Counted from the stretch's first letter, positions 30,859 through 39,738 are shown. The stretch is DNA of 64,000 bases from Kutzneria buriramensis (GCF_003387475.1 NZ_QUNO01000010.1:186001-250000), one strand, 5' to 3'. Program-made: numbers and translations. Notes: a model not told the origin generated them from the sequence alone.

Positions 30859-31746
30859 ATGGGGTTGCGGGTGCGGTGGGTGCTGGACGGGTTGGTGTTC
30901 AACGATGACCCGGACCCGGACTGCACCGAGTACCTGATCACCAGCGAGGCCGGCTGGTCGTCCAGCCCGCCCGCGCGCACCACCAGCACCGACCGGACCG
31001 GGGCGCACGGCGGGTACCCGGCCCCGGTTTGGGCCGGTGCCCGGACGATCGACCTGGGCGGGCGGGTGATCGCGACCAGTTGGGAGGCGCGGCGGCGCGC
31101 TGAGCACCGGCTGGCCGCGCTCGCGTCCGACCCGACCCGGCTGGTTGAACTGCGCTGCACGGAGGAGACCGGTGACCTCACCGCGTCGGTCGCGCGCTCC
31201 GACACCACTCAAGTGGCCATCGACCCCGGTGGCTACTCGCTGTCGTTCGCGTTGGCCCTGCGGGCACCCGACCCGCGCAAGTACGCCACGCCGCAGAACG
31301 CCGACGGCGGTTTGCCGGTGGAGGCGGGCGGCCTGGACTTCGAGACCGGCGGCGGCCTCGACCTGGAGACCAAGGGCGGCATGGACTTCGGCACCGCCAG
31401 CGGGCTGGGGCCCGCCGTCGCGGCCAATCCCGGCACCGCGGACTCCGCGCCCGTGCTGTCGCTGTTCGGGCCCTTGACGCCGCCGATCACGATCACCCGC
31501 ACCGACAGCGCCGCGACCCTGACCTACCTCGACCCGATCCCAGTCGGGCAGGTCGTCACGATCGACATCGCCGCCCGCACCGTCCTACTGGGCGGCGCGA
31601 CGCAACGCCGGCACCGGGCGATCATCCCCGACTGGGACGCGCTGACCATCCCAGCCGGCGGCCGCGCTGAGTTCGCCCTGACACACAACGACGTCCCCAA
31701 CCTCGCCGCGCGTCTGCACGTCACCTGGCGGCCGGCGTGGTGGTGA
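30859..31746 (+). CDS. Distal tail / minor tail protein
   Basis: 295 residues from ATG 30859 (AGGGG 9 bases upstream; the earlier TTG is less likely). N-terminal WVLDGLVFNDDPDPDCTEYLITSEAGWSSSP and GGYPAPVWAGARTIDLGGRVIATSWE... follow the siphophage Dit-like pattern. A Gly/Asp/Glu repeat (GGLDFETGGGLDLETKGGMDFG, 158-179) links to a beta-rich C-terminal domain. Forms the hub below the tail tube. Confidence 0.65.
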   Translation: MGLRVRWVLDGLVFNDDPDPDCTEYLITSEAGWSSSPPARTTSTDRTGAHGGYPAPVWAGARTIDLGGRVIATSWEARRRAEHRLAALASDPTRLVELRCTEETGDLTASVARSDTTQVAIDPGGYSLSFALALRAPDPRKYATPQNADGGLPVEAGGLDFETGGGLDLETKGGMDFGTASGLGPAVAANPGTADSAPVLSLFGPLTPPITITRTDSAATLTYLDPIPVGQVVTIDIAARTVLLGGATQRRHRAIIPDWDALTIPAGGRAEFALTHNDVPNLAARLHVTWRPAWW

Positions 31747-31768
31747 TCCCGAAGGCGGTGAAGTCCTT

Positions 31769-32803
31769 TTGACATCGGCACTTCCTGGGCTGGGCGCGTG
31801 GGCGACCCAGCTCAAGGTCAATTCCCGGGCCGCCCGCTATGCCCTCGGAGCCGTGCTCGGCCCCGCACCTGGCGCGGCCGGCAGCTGGCGCTCCGGCGTC
31901 CTGCCCTCGACCACCAGCAACGGCGCGACCCTGGACCTCCTGGTCGTCGCGGACAGCCCGACCCCGTCCATGAACGTCATCGTCAACCCCGGCCAGGCCG
32001 TCATCACCCGCACCGGCCAAGGCCCCTACGTCGGCACCCTCGACATCCCCGGCCGGATCCAGCTCACCCCACCGGACCCCTCCAACGGGCGCGTTGACCT
32101 GATCGTGGCGCGGATCAGGGACGAGCGACTCGGCGACGCCACCACGGGGTTCACGGTCGAGCCCATCGCCGGCAAGCCCGCCGCACAGCCCACCGCGCCG
32201 CAAGCCCCGGACGGGTGCCTGCCGCTGGCCCAGGTCACCATCACCCCGACCACGACCCAGATTCAGAGCTCGGCCGTCGTCGACGTCCGCCGCTCGGCGG
32301 CCATGCGGACCGGCGTCGGCGTCATGCTGCCCGGCGACCGGGCCAACGACCCGGGCGCGTATGCCGGCCAGGTCCGCTACCGCAACGGCGGGCTGGAAGC
32401 CTGGGACGGAACCACATGGCACGCCACCCACCAACCCGCCATGTTCGCCGCACCGGTACGGGCGCTGAACAACCAGAGCACCAACCGTTCCCTGGCCTCG
32501 GTCTCCGTGCCTGACCCGGGCTGGCCCTACCGCGTGATCGCGCAAGGCTCAGCCGAGCTGATCACCGTCGGGAGCCGGGCCGATCTGTGGATCACCATCG
32601 ACGACGTCAACGCCCCGTTCGCCATCGCTGTCGGCGTCGGACCGACCGACGGCGGCGGCTGGTTCAGCACTCAAACCGGCGTGAGCGACACCCTGACCGG
32701 CGCGCACACCGTGTTCCTGACCGCCAACCGGGTTTTCAACGACGGCACGTGGTCGTCGACCCAATTCAACGGTGCCCTCTTCGTCTACCGCTTCCCGGCC
32801 TAG
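31769..32803 (+). CDS. Minor tail / baseplate protein
   Basis: 344 residues from TTG. An N-terminal beta-rich domain (MNVIVNPGQAVITRTGQGPYVGTL) typical of baseplate upper-type proteins is followed by a region RNGGLEAWDGTTWH and a C-terminal beta domain of about 120 residues that may contact the host surface. Order after the Dit-like gene supports a baseplate role. The exact family is uncertain. Confidence 0.6.
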   Translation: MTSALPGLGAWATQLKVNSRAARYALGAVLGPAPGAAGSWRSGVLPSTTSNGATLDLLVVADSPTPSMNVIVNPGQAVITRTGQGPYVGTLDIPGRIQLTPPDPSNGRVDLIVARIRDERLGDATTGFTVEPIAGKPAAQPTAPQAPDGCLPLAQVTITPTTTQIQSSAVVDVRRSAAMRTGVGVMLPGDRANDPGAYAGQVRYRNGGLEAWDGTTWHATHQPAMFAAPVRALNNQSTNRSLASVSVPDPGWPYRVIAQGSAELITVGSRADLWITIDDVNAPFAIAVGVGPTDGGGWFSTQTGVSDTLTGAHTVFLTANRVFNDGTWSSTQFNGALFVYRFPA

Positions 32804-32980
32804 CTGCGGCACGTTCTTGGACTCGCCCCAACTCCGCACCGCCAGCCGGGAGCGCACGATCCTGACAACAGCAACGCAGGCGCGCAAGATCCGTGGTTGC
32901 CCCAACACCGCCGCGCCGCCGAGAAAGATCAACACGAACGGCCACGGAACTGTGATCTGGCCGGCGAACTGAAATCCCAC
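32549..32980 (-). CDS. Possible antisense single-helix membrane cargo protein
   Basis: 143-codon frame from GTG 32980, preceded by the strongest ribosome site in this area (GGAAGGAGAAGCTA). One transmembrane helix (VPWPFVLIFLGGAAVLG) and a basic stretch (RACVAVVRIVRSRLAVRS). The last ~85 codons run antisense through the end of the baseplate gene, so part of the C-terminus may be fortuitous. Leftward orientation in the late region suggests another cargo gene. Confidence 0.45.
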   Translation of the reverse strand: MGFQFAGQITVPWPFVLIFLGGAAVLGQPRILRACVAVVRIVRSRLAVRSWGESKNVPQLGREAVDEEGTVELGRRPRAVVENPVGGQEHGVRAGQGVAHAGLSAEPAAAVGRSDADSDGERGVDVVDGDPQIGPAPDGDQLG

Positions 32981-33274
32981 TAGCTTCTCCTTCCGCCTGG
33001 TTGAGCGGAAGGCAAGCAGCCTCAGCTCAACCAGCCGATACGACTGGTTGTGCTGAGTCCGCCTCCGGCGGTGGATCTCAGGTGGATCACGTTTGGTGAA
33101 GTGGTGGTGGGGAGGGGGTACCTCTCGCTGCGAGAGCGCCGGGCTCTCTCGCGCGCACTCCTTAGTTGTCAATTCGGGTCTGCGCAGGGAGTTACCCCTT
33201 TGCGGGCAGCAGCATAGCGGCCTCCCGAACCTGCCTGACGGCGTTGACCACGGATCACCCGATCGGGGGTACCT
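32981..33274. promoter_or_regulatory. Non-coding stretch with nested inverted repeats
   Basis: Holds TGGTTGAGC (32998-33006) pairing with GCTCAACCA (33025-33033), and CAACCAG (33028-33034) pairing with CTGGTTG (33044-33050), plus CTCTCG-CTG-CGAGAG (33121-33135). No gene is evident. Likely promoter/operator DNA for the leftward cargo gene at 32980 and a transcription break within the tail genes. Confidence 0.45.
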
Positions 33275-34387
33275 GTGGCCGCTTCCCTGGCTTTCCACGC
33301 TGTCGTCGGATTCCTGCGGACCGGCGAGATCCTGGCCGAACTCCCGGCCGATCCCGCCTACACCGACACCCTCAACGCTGCCGGCACCGCCACCGCGAAC
33401 ATCCCGCTCGACGCCGTGCCGCCCGAGATCGACCTGCGGGCAGTCACCACGCCCTGGCGGTGCTTCCTGGCCGTCACCCGAGGGCGCGCCGTCACCTGGG
33501 CCGGCCCGATCGTCACCCGCCGCCGCCAACCCGGAAGCGACATCGTCGAGATCGGCGCGTCCGGCCTATGGAGCGTCTTCGACAGGCGGGTCCTGGCCCG
33601 GCTCGGCGCATGGGGCTACGCCGACGAACGGGCCGACGTCCTGCTCACCAACCTGACACTGCCGTCGATCGCCGCCGAGATCCTGCGCGTCGCCACCGAC
33701 CGCGCCGGCGGTGACCTGCCGCTGCTGCTGCCGGAGTCGGTAGCCGGCACCAACCAGCGCGCCTACTTCGGCTACGAACTGGCTTCCACCGGCCAGCGCC
33801 TCGGCCAACTCGTCGGCGTCGAGAACGGGCCCGACTGCCACTTCCTCCCCGGCTGGACCCCGGACGGCAGCCGGATCCAGTGGACCGCGAGGCTCGGCAA
33901 CCCCTACCTGGGGCAGGCCGGCTCGGAGTATGTCTTCGACCACGGCGCGGCGCTAGTCGCCTGGGGCAGCGACGAAGACGCCTCTAGCCAAGCCACCACG
34001 GCACTGATCCCCGGCGACGGCATGGAACACGGCCGACTCATCGGCGCCGCAGCCGACAACTCCCTGACCACGCAAGGCTGGCCGGCGCTGGACCTGGTCA
34101 ACAGCGACCACACCGACGTCAAGGACCCCGACACCCTGGCCGCCTACGCCCGTTCCTACCAAGCCGCTTACCGCACCGGAACCGAGCTGGACACCGCCGT
34201 CGTGCGGGTCGACACCGACCCCGCACCCGGAACGTACCTGGTCGGCGACGACGCCGTGTTCCAACCCAAACCCGACCGCTGGACACCAAGCGGCCCGCTA
34301 CGGCGGCGCATCATCCAGATCAGCCGCCAGTCGGGCGGCTCGGACGTCTTCTCGCTCACCCTGGCCGTCGTGCCGGCATCCCTGTAG
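33275..34387 (+). CDS. Minor tail protein (baseplate hub / Tal-like)
   Basis: 370 residues, GTG start. N-terminal AFHAVVGFLRTGEILAELPADPAYTDTLNAAGTATANIPL and the middle segment RRQPGSDIVEIGASGLWSVFDRRVLARLG resemble gp27/ReqiPepy6 gp37-like hub proteins of actinophage tails, which hold the tail tip. No peptidase motif is visible. Confidence 0.65.
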   Translation: MAASLAFHAVVGFLRTGEILAELPADPAYTDTLNAAGTATANIPLDAVPPEIDLRAVTTPWRCFLAVTRGRAVTWAGPIVTRRRQPGSDIVEIGASGLWSVFDRRVLARLGAWGYADERADVLLTNLTLPSIAAEILRVATDRAGGDLPLLLPESVAGTNQRAYFGYELASTGQRLGQLVGVENGPDCHFLPGWTPDGSRIQWTARLGNPYLGQAGSEYVFDHGAALVAWGSDEDASSQATTALIPGDGMEHGRLIGAAADNSLTTQGWPALDLVNSDHTDVKDPDTLAAYARSYQAAYRTGTELDTAVVRVDTDPAPGTYLVGDDAVFQPKPDRWTPSGPLRRRIIQISRQSGGSDVFSLTLAVVPASL

Positions 34388-34408
34388 CCGCAAGGAGAAC
34401 GCCCTTAC

Positions 34409-35107
34409 GTGCTCACCCCGCAACCCGACACACTCCTTGACCGGCTCCGACGTCTCGAAGACCGCATCGACCAGGTCGCTCGCGGCACCCTCGGCCGCGA
34501 CATGGTCAGCGTCGCCGGGATCTCCATCCGCAGCCAGGGCGGCCTAACCGTCAAGGACAGCAACGGCCAAAGCACCCTGTTCGTCGGCGGCCTCACCCAA
34601 CCCACCTCCGAACCACACACCGCGCTGCGGACGGTTCACGAGGAAGCCAGCGGCGCGGGCGCGTTGCGTCTGGCCATCTGGGATAAAGCCGGCAACGTCA
34701 TCTTCTCCGACGACACCCCCAGCGGCGCGGGCATCGGCCGCCCCTACATCGGCGGCACCCTCAGCCCGTACCGCACCGCCGACTGGCCGGCGACCCAATC
34801 GGCGGACTGGGATCCGTTGCAGCGCTGGATGTTCAACCGCCAGCACCCCCGCATCCACGCCATCATCCACGCCGCCACCGACCTCGCCGACACCACCGGC
34901 GAGGCCCGCCTGCGCGACCTGGCCACCAACACCGTCCTGGGCACCGTGACCGTGGCAGCCGACACCGCCGGCGGGCTCGTCATCGGGCCGGTGGCCATGC
35001 CCGGCGTGTTCGGTGACGTCTGCGAGGTGCGCTTGGAAGTCCACCGCACCACCGGCACCGGCACGGTCCGCGCCACCCTTGCCTACGCTGTCGGGATGCA
35101 GTCATGA
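34409..35107 (+). CDS. Minor tail / tail fibre protein
   Basis: 232 residues. A short coiled coil (TLLDRLRRLEDRIDQVARG) precedes a Gly-rich stretch (VAGISIRSQGGLTVKDSNGQSTLFVGG) and a beta-rich C-terminal domain. This is the arrangement of trimeric tail-tip or fibre proteins and it is the last structural gene before lysis, so receptor contact is plausible. Its stop overlaps the next start. Confidence 0.6.
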   Translation: MLTPQPDTLLDRLRRLEDRIDQVARGTLGRDMVSVAGISIRSQGGLTVKDSNGQSTLFVGGLTQPTSEPHTALRTVHEEASGAGALRLAIWDKAGNVIFSDDTPSGAGIGRPYIGGTLSPYRTADWPATQSADWDPLQRWMFNRQHPRIHAIIHAATDLADTTGEARLRDLATNTVLGTVTVAADTAGGLVIGPVAMPGVFGDVCEVRLEVHRTTGTGTVRATLAYAVGMQS

Positions 35108-35469
35108 CCCTCGGCGAGGCCGCGGGCGACATCAGCACGTGGCCCGGCCTCGGCGTCGTCGGGGCGCTGGTGATCGTCGTCGGCTACCTCCTGACGGCCA
35201 ACTTCCGTTTGCTGTCCGCGAATCGGGCCGACCGCGCCGCCTACCTGGAGGCGTTGGCCACCCGCGAAGCCAGCCACGCCGCCGACCTGTCCGCCTTGCG
35301 TGAGGCGTACCGGGCCGAGCTGGTCAGCCTGCGCCGCCGCGCCTCCACCCTGGAAGGCCGCATCGCCACCCTGGAAACCCGCATCGGCGACCTGAGCACC
35401 GAACTCGACCACGAACGCGCCCGCCGCCGCGCCGCCGAAGACGACGCCGCAGCCGCCCGGCGCACCTGA
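35104..35469 (+). CDS. Membrane-anchored coiled-coil protein near the lysis genes
   Basis: 121 residues, ATG overlapping the previous stop. One transmembrane helix ([23 protein letters not shown]) and then a long charged coiled coil to the end ([48 protein letters not shown]). This looks like spanin-like or holin-accessory proteins in actinophage lysis regions; function unproven. Confidence 0.55.
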   Translation: MTLGEAAGDISTWPGLGVVGALVIVVGYLLTANFRLLSANRADRAAYLEALATREASHAADLSALREAYRAELVSLRRRASTLEGRIATLETRIGDLSTELDHERARRRAAEDDAAAARRT

Positions 35470-35485
35470 GCCACTACCCATCACC

Positions 35486-35522
35486 ACGCCGGCCCGCCCC
35501 GCTCCAGGGGATGGGCCGGCGT
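35486..35522 (+). terminator. Hairpin between tail and lysis genes
   Basis: 10-bp stem ACGCCGGCCC / GGGCCGGCGT with a 17-nt loop, 16 bases after the 35469 stop, followed by CGTCTTGT. Confidence 0.5.
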
Positions 35523-35551
35523 CGTCTTGTCCGCACGCAGAGAGGTCCGGC

Positions 35552-36514
35552 TTGACCAACTACGGCATCGACATCGCCTCGTACCAGGGCTCCGCCATCG
35601 ACTGGACGGCGACCGCCGGCAACAACATCTCGTTCGTCTCGGTCAAGGTCACCGAAGACACCGACTACACCAACCCCTACGCCACCGCCCAGGCCGACGG
35701 CGCACGCGGCGCGGGCATCCACGCCGGCGGCTACCACTTCGCCCGCCCCGGCGACCCCTCGGCGCAGGTCGACCACTTCGTCACCGAGCTGACCGCCCGC
35801 AACCTGCTCGCGGCGGGCTCGCTGCTGCCGATGCTGGATGTCGAAGTCGGCCTCGGCGATGACGCCAACACCTGGATCGGTGCGTTCCGCGACCTGTTCG
35901 AGCAGCGGACCGGCGTCGGCCTGCTCGTCTACGCCTCGCTGGACTGGTACCGCAACGTGCTGGTCCCGTCCCGCTGGGCGTCGCCGTCGACCAGGTTGTG
36001 GGTCGCCCAGTGGAACGGCGACCCGGGCCACCCGGACTACTCGGACCCGGCGCTGGCGATCCACCAGCACTCGAACCGCGGTTCGGTCCCGGGCTTCGGC
36101 GGCCTGGTCGACCGGGACGCCACCGTCGACGGCGTCGACCTGTCCGCCGTGCTCATCGGCGGCGTCTCCGCCCCCACCCAGCCGACCCCGCCGTCGGCGC
36201 CCTCGGACGGCTGGGTCGCCTACACCGTCGTCGCCGGCGACACCCTCTCCGCCATCGCCGAGCGCACCGGCACCACCTGGCAGGAACTCGCCAGCCGCAA
36301 CAACATCCCGAACCCGAACCTGATCCGCGTCGGGCAGGTCATCCAGGTTCCCGGCAACGGCAACTCCGGTGGCCAGATGTACCGCATCCAGCCGGGCGAC
36401 ACCCTCTCCCAGCTCGCCGCGAACTGGGGCACCACCGTCGACGCCATCGCCAGCCTCAACGGCATCCCGAACCCGAACCTGATCTTCGCAGGTGAGTGGA
36501 TCCGCCGACCGTGA
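35552..36514 (+). CDS. Endolysin: GH25 lysozyme with two LysM repeats
   Basis: 320 residues from TTG. The GH25 muramidase domain spans about 1-205 ([10 protein letters not shown] at the N-terminus, [10 protein letters not shown] with the catalytic acidic residues, and [25 protein letters not shown]). Two LysM repeats follow a Pro-rich linker: [20 protein letters not shown] (about 224-270) and [18 protein letters not shown] (about 278-320), both ending in an NPNLI segment. It cleaves the glycan strands of host peptidoglycan. No signal peptide is visible, so a holin must release it, and one follows directly. Confidence 0.9.
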   Translation: MTNYGIDIASYQGSAIDWTATAGNNISFVSVKVTEDTDYTNPYATAQADGARGAGIHAGGYHFARPGDPSAQVDHFVTELTARNLLAAGSLLPMLDVEVGLGDDANTWIGAFRDLFEQRTGVGLLVYASLDWYRNVLVPSRWASPSTRLWVAQWNGDPGHPDYSDPALAIHQHSNRGSVPGFGGLVDRDATVDGVDLSAVLIGGVSAPTQPTPPSAPSDGWVAYTVVAGDTLSAIAERTGTTWQELASRNNIPNPNLIRVGQVIQVPGNGNSGGQMYRIQPGDTLSQLAANWGTTVDAIASLNGIPNPNLIFAGEWIRRP

Positions 36515-36993
36515 CGACCGACCTGAGCCAGGCCGACCGCGCAGCGGTCGGCCTGCTCTACCTCGGCGTCCTGATCGCCTGGGCCTCCGTCGCCGCCGGC
36601 ATCGCCTTCGTCCGCCTCTACACCTGGCTGGACAACCTCCCACCCCACACCACCAAGCAAAGGATCACCCGCACCGTGACCGCTGACCCGACCACCACCC
36701 CGAACGACAACTCCACCCCAGGACGCCCCCGACCGGTCCGCAAGGCCGCCGCGATCATCGGCGGCCTCACCGCCCTCATCTCCGGCTTGGTCGGCTCCGG
36801 CCTGATCACCGACGGCCAGGGCGGCGCGCTGACCGGCCTGATTGCAGCCGTCGTTGCCCTGCTCGGCGCGTTCGGGTTCGTCGCCTCCAGTGAGGGCAAG
36901 GTCACCCCGCTGTCCGATCCACACGACAACACCGGCACGCAGCTGGTGCCGGCCACCATCGAGACTGAAGGCTCGGAGGCCCCGACTAAGTGA
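36511..36993 (+). CDS. Putative holin / phage membrane protein
   Basis: 160 residues from GTG 36511 (GTGA overlap with the endolysin stop). One hydrophobic helix at about 16-38 ([21 protein letters not shown]), a polar linker with Thr/Pro, then two helices at about 80-125 ([21 protein letters not shown] and [19 protein letters not shown]). Position directly after the endolysin supports a holin. An internal GTG at 36676 would give a shorter two-helix form, so a dual-start holin is possible. Confidence 0.65.
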   Translation: MTTDLSQADRAAVGLLYLGVLIAWASVAAGIAFVRLYTWLDNLPPHTTKQRITRTVTADPTTTPNDNSTPGRPRPVRKAAAIIGGLTALISGLVGSGLITDGQGGALTGLIAAVVALLGAFGFVASSEGKVTPLSDPHDNTGTQLVPATIETEGSEAPTK

Positions 36994-37163
36994 CTGCGAA
37001 CGGACACGCCCTCCAGCACGACAGCGTTCTGTCCGCCCAGGAGCTGGAGGAGGCGCGGGCAGCAGGTAGGGCGGTGAGGTTCACACCCGCTCAGAAGGAC
37101 CGGCTGCGCGACATCTTCCGCCCCTCCGTTCTGAAGCTGGCTCGGCAGCACCCAACGGTCTGA
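36990..37163 (+). CDS. Small phage protein at the end of the late operon
   Basis: 57 residues, GTG overlapping the holin stop. The sequence contains LSAQELEEARAAGRAVRFTPAQKDRLRDIF, a pattern seen in small proteins at the right end of actinophage genomes. Function unknown. A terminator follows immediately. Confidence 0.55.
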   Translation: MTANGHALQHDSVLSAQELEEARAAGRAVRFTPAQKDRLRDIFRPSVLKLARQHPTV

Positions 37164-37171
37164 TGTGCAAA

Positions 37172-37199
37172 GGTGCCGGAGCCATTCAGCTCCGGCACC
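37172..37199. terminator. Terminator between the late operon and the integrase
   Basis: Perfect 11-bp stem GGTGCCGGAGC / GCTCCGGCACC with a 6-nt loop, followed by CTCACTCCTTGTTCTGTT. It serves the converging late operon and integrase gene. Confidence 0.8.
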
Positions 37200-37221
37200 T
37201 CTCACTCCTTGTTCTGTTGTC

Positions 37222-38679
37222 CTACGCCGCTTGCCCATCCTGATGGTGGAAACCTGGCTCGACGCCCAGCCGGTTGTAGTTCCTGGCTCCCTTGCCAACC
37301 GGCAGGATCCTGGGCGTCATGACCGTCCGGACGACTGCGCGCTTCTGAACTGGTTCCAGGGTGCCCCAGACCTGTCGCGCCTGAGGGCCAACGAGGCCAA
37401 GGAGCGCCGGCGGCAGCATTGCCTGTTCAGCCTTCCGCTCAGCCTTTTCGATCTGCGGTAGCAGGTCGGCCTCGACTGCGGCGAGGCCCGTAGCGGAGAG
37501 CTTGCCTTGCGCAGCCTGCGCGTAGAACGCGTCTAGCCGAGCGCGGAGCACCTTGGCTTCAGCGAACGCGTCAGCAATCTCTTCGCCTTGCGACACACGG
37601 AATACATCGGCCGCGTCGGAGCTCTCCAACGCCGCAAACAAGGCCGCCTCAATAAACGCATCGACTCGCGCCTTGTTACGAACGATGTGCCGAGTGCGGC
37701 GACATCCATATGAAGGGTAACCGTCAGCCTTGATGACGCCCATTGTGCTACCACAACGGCCACAGAGGGCGATCCCAGACAGAAGATGCTTGGCGCGAGT
37801 TCCATCCTTGTGCGTAACCCGACTAGGGTTCGTCAACAGGTTAACCAGAGTGTAGTGTTCGACTGGAGTCACAAGGGCGGGCCACTGACCGTCGGCAATA
37901 ACTTCACCGTTGAGAATTCGCTTTCCAAGGTACACCGGACTCATCGCGAAGTACCTGATCTTGGACGCGTTCCACTCGCCGCTTCGCGAACAGGGCACCT
38001 TGCGATCGTTGAGGCTCTTCACGATCGAGTTGACGGAGTGACCAGCCAGGAGGCCGTCCACGATCTCACGGACGATCGGCCCCTGAACGGGATCGATCAC
38101 CTGCCTCAGCGGCTTGCCGGTATCAGGATCATGCTCGCGCTTGTAGCCGTACTGGCGGGAACCATGCCATAGGCCCTTCTTCGCACGCCTCCGAACTCCT
38201 CGGGTTACACGCACAGAGATGTCCTCGGACTCGCTCTCCGAGTTGACGGCATCCCGAGCCGTAGCCTTCCGGTCGGCAGGATCACGCATGTCGTAGACGT
38301 CGCCACCGTAGGCCCACAAGACGCCGAACTCTTCACAGATCTTGCGGAGCTCGACGTAGACCTCAAGGTCTCGCTGCGCCCGACTGTTCTCCCACGTGAC
38401 GAGCACATCCACGGTCCCCGAGCGCATCAATTCGAGGACCTTCTTGAACTGCGGCCGCTCCTTCGTCGCATACCGCGACGCGCTGCGTTTGTTCTCCCGC
38501 AGTACCTGGACGACGTCAAAGCCTTCGTCCTCGCAGAACTCCAGACATTCGTCGGCCTGGTCGTCTACCGACTTCTCCTTGTCAGCAGAAGCCCTTGCAT
38601 AGAGCAACGCCCGGAGAGGAACCCCCTCTGAAGCGGCCCGCATGATTCGAGCACGCGCCATCTTCCCCATACTGCACAT
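37222..38679 (-). CDS. Large serine recombinase (phage integrase)
   Basis: 485 residues. The N-terminal resolvase domain carries LLYARASADKEKSVDDQADE, with the likely nucleophile Ser31. A recombinase domain (about 165-290: KKGLWHGSRQYGYKRE..., NDRKVPCSRSGEWN) and a zinc ribbon (CGRCGSTMG at 306-314 with YGC at 324-326) follow, then a coiled-coil region (AFAEAKVLRARLDAFYAQ). It catalyses attP x attB integration without host factors. Start is uncertain: ATG codons at 38679, 38670, 38661 and 38643 are all possible. It lies 70 bases from the ndk junction, as expected for a phage integrase beside its att site. Confidence 0.9.
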   Translation of the reverse strand: MCSMGKMARARIMRAASEGVPLRALLYARASADKEKSVDDQADECLEFCEDEGFDVVQVLRENKRSASRYATKERPQFKKVLELMRSGTVDVLVTWENSRAQRDLEVYVELRKICEEFGVLWAYGGDVYDMRDPADRKATARDAVNSESESEDISVRVTRGVRRRAKKGLWHGSRQYGYKREHDPDTGKPLRQVIDPVQGPIVREIVDGLLAGHSVNSIVKSLNDRKVPCSRSGEWNASKIRYFAMSPVYLGKRILNGEVIADGQWPALVTPVEHYTLVNLLTNPSRVTHKDGTRAKHLLSGIALCGRCGSTMGVIKADGYPSYGCRRTRHIVRNKARVDAFIEAALFAALESSDAADVFRVSQGEEIADAFAEAKVLRARLDAFYAQAAQGKLSATGLAAVEADLLPQIEKAERKAEQAMLPPALLGLVGPQARQVWGTLEPVQKRAVVRTVMTPRILPVGKGARNYNRLGVEPGFHHQDGQAA

Positions 38680-38700
38680 CCTAGTTCATTTCCAGGTGAA

Positions 38701-38727
38701 TCGGAATCCCGTGAGCGGGGATTCCGA
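38701..38727. promoter_or_regulatory. Inverted repeat between the integrase gene and the att junction
   Basis: Perfect 10-bp arms TCGGAATCCC / GGGATTCCGA with a 7-nt loop, 22 bases upstream of the integrase start. May be the integrase promoter operator or a terminator insulating it from host transcription of ndk. Confidence 0.5.
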
Positions 38728-38751
38728 CTATGTGCAGAAGAACCTAAGTGG

Positions 38752-38770
38752 TTAGAGTGCTTTGCCGGCG
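38752..38770. other. Prophage-host junction (right attachment site) inside ndk
   Basis: Ndk homology holds up to the Gly-Lys codons (38766-38761) and is then replaced by Ala-Leu-stop. Intact actinobacterial Ndk continues GKPFF. The crossover therefore lies around 38758-38766. The serine integrase gene is adjacent. No second copy of the site or ndk 3' half is found in the window. Confidence 0.75.
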
Positions 38771-38928
38771 TGCTCGGCGTAGTGCTCCTCGGCGACGGCG
38801 CGGTCGGCCGTGCGGAGCTCCAGCGCGGCCAGCTTCAGGCCCTTGCGCTCGATGCGGGCGATGACTTCGCCGACCAGGCCGCGGCTGACGCCGTCCGGCT
38901 TGACCAGGACCAGGGTGCGCTCACTCAC
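38752..38928 (-). pseudogene. ndk: Nucleoside diphosphate kinase, N-terminal fragment cut by prophage
   Basis: 58 codons (GTG start) aligning with the first 56 residues of actinobacterial Ndk: [22 protein letters not shown], then [14 protein letters not shown] and [10 protein letters not shown], followed by AL and a stop. Full-length Ndk is about 136 residues. The catalytic His and the nucleotide-binding C-terminal half are missing. An AAGGAG-containing leader is intact. Ndk makes NTPs/dNTPs from NDPs; the lysogen presumably relies on another enzyme or on restoration by prophage excision. Confidence 0.85.
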
Positions 38929-38980
38929 GGTGGTCCGAACTCCTTAGGTAATGGGATTCTCCGCGGAGCAGGGTAACCGG

Positions 38981-39658
38981 TCACCCGGCCAGCAGTTTCA
39001 GGCAGGCGAACTGGCCGGACAGGTTCGACTGGTAGAACCACGTGTCGTCGGCGCCGGGCACCTTGTCGCACACGGTCTTGCCGTCAGTGCCGGAGACGAC
39101 GTCGATCACCTGGTACAGCTTGGCGTGCGGGGCGCCGCTGGCGCCGGCGGTCGCGGGGCTGCACGGCGCCCGCTCGACCAGGCCGGTGTCGCTGAGGTCG
39201 GCCTTGAGGCACTGGCCCTTGGGCACGGCCAGCGAGGCGCAGTACCGCAGCGACGTGTCGTCGTCATACCAGTGGTCACCGAAGCTGTCGAAGTCGCCGA
39301 TGCACTGGGTGGACTTGGGGATCACCAGGTTGATCTGCAACGCGGCCTTGTCCGACGCGCACGACACCCGCTCGCTGGACGTCAGGTCCAGCCACACGCA
39401 GTCGTTCACGTGGTACGAGGTGCTGTTGGTGGTGGACGTCCGCGGCGGGCGCGTGGTGGTCGGGTGGGAGCTGGTGGTGGACGACACGACGGTGCTGTGC
39501 CGGCTGCTGATGATGCCGATCACGGCCCAGGTGCCGAGGCCCAGCATCAGGACCACACCGATGACGGTGCCGATGACGGCGCCGGTCTGCGACTTGCGCG
39601 GCGGGATCGGAGGCGGCGGCGGACCCCATTGGCCGGGCTGCGGGTACGGCCCCGTCAT
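38981..39658 (-). CDS. LppU/SCO3897-like membrane-anchored secreted protein
   Basis: 225 residues from ATG 39658. A Pro/Gly-rich cytoplasmic head (GPYPQPGQWGPPPPPIPPRKS), one transmembrane helix (AVIGTVIGVVLMLGLGTWAVIGII), a Ser/Thr/Pro-rich linker, and an extracellular domain with several cysteines (NDCVWLDLTSSERVSCAS, STQCIGDFDSF, RYCASL, GQCLKAD, CDKVPG, FACLKL). This matches the actinobacterial LppU/SCO3897-type family of unknown function. It lies in the conserved folC-ndk neighbourhood. Confidence 0.65.
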   Translation of the reverse strand: MTGPYPQPGQWGPPPPPIPPRKSQTGAVIGTVIGVVLMLGLGTWAVIGIISSRHSTVVSSTTSSHPTTTRPPRTSTTNSTSYHVNDCVWLDLTSSERVSCASDKAALQINLVIPKSTQCIGDFDSFGDHWYDDDTSLRYCASLAVPKGQCLKADLSDTGLVERAPCSPATAGASGAPHAKLYQVIDVVSGTDGKTVCDKVPGADDTWFYQSNLSGQFACLKLLAG

Positions 39659-39738
39659 CGTCGTCCTCCCCCGTTCGACTGCGCGAGCGTGCATTCTCGC
39701 CCGGACGGCTCAGCGCGCCGCAACCGGGGATCCAGGCC

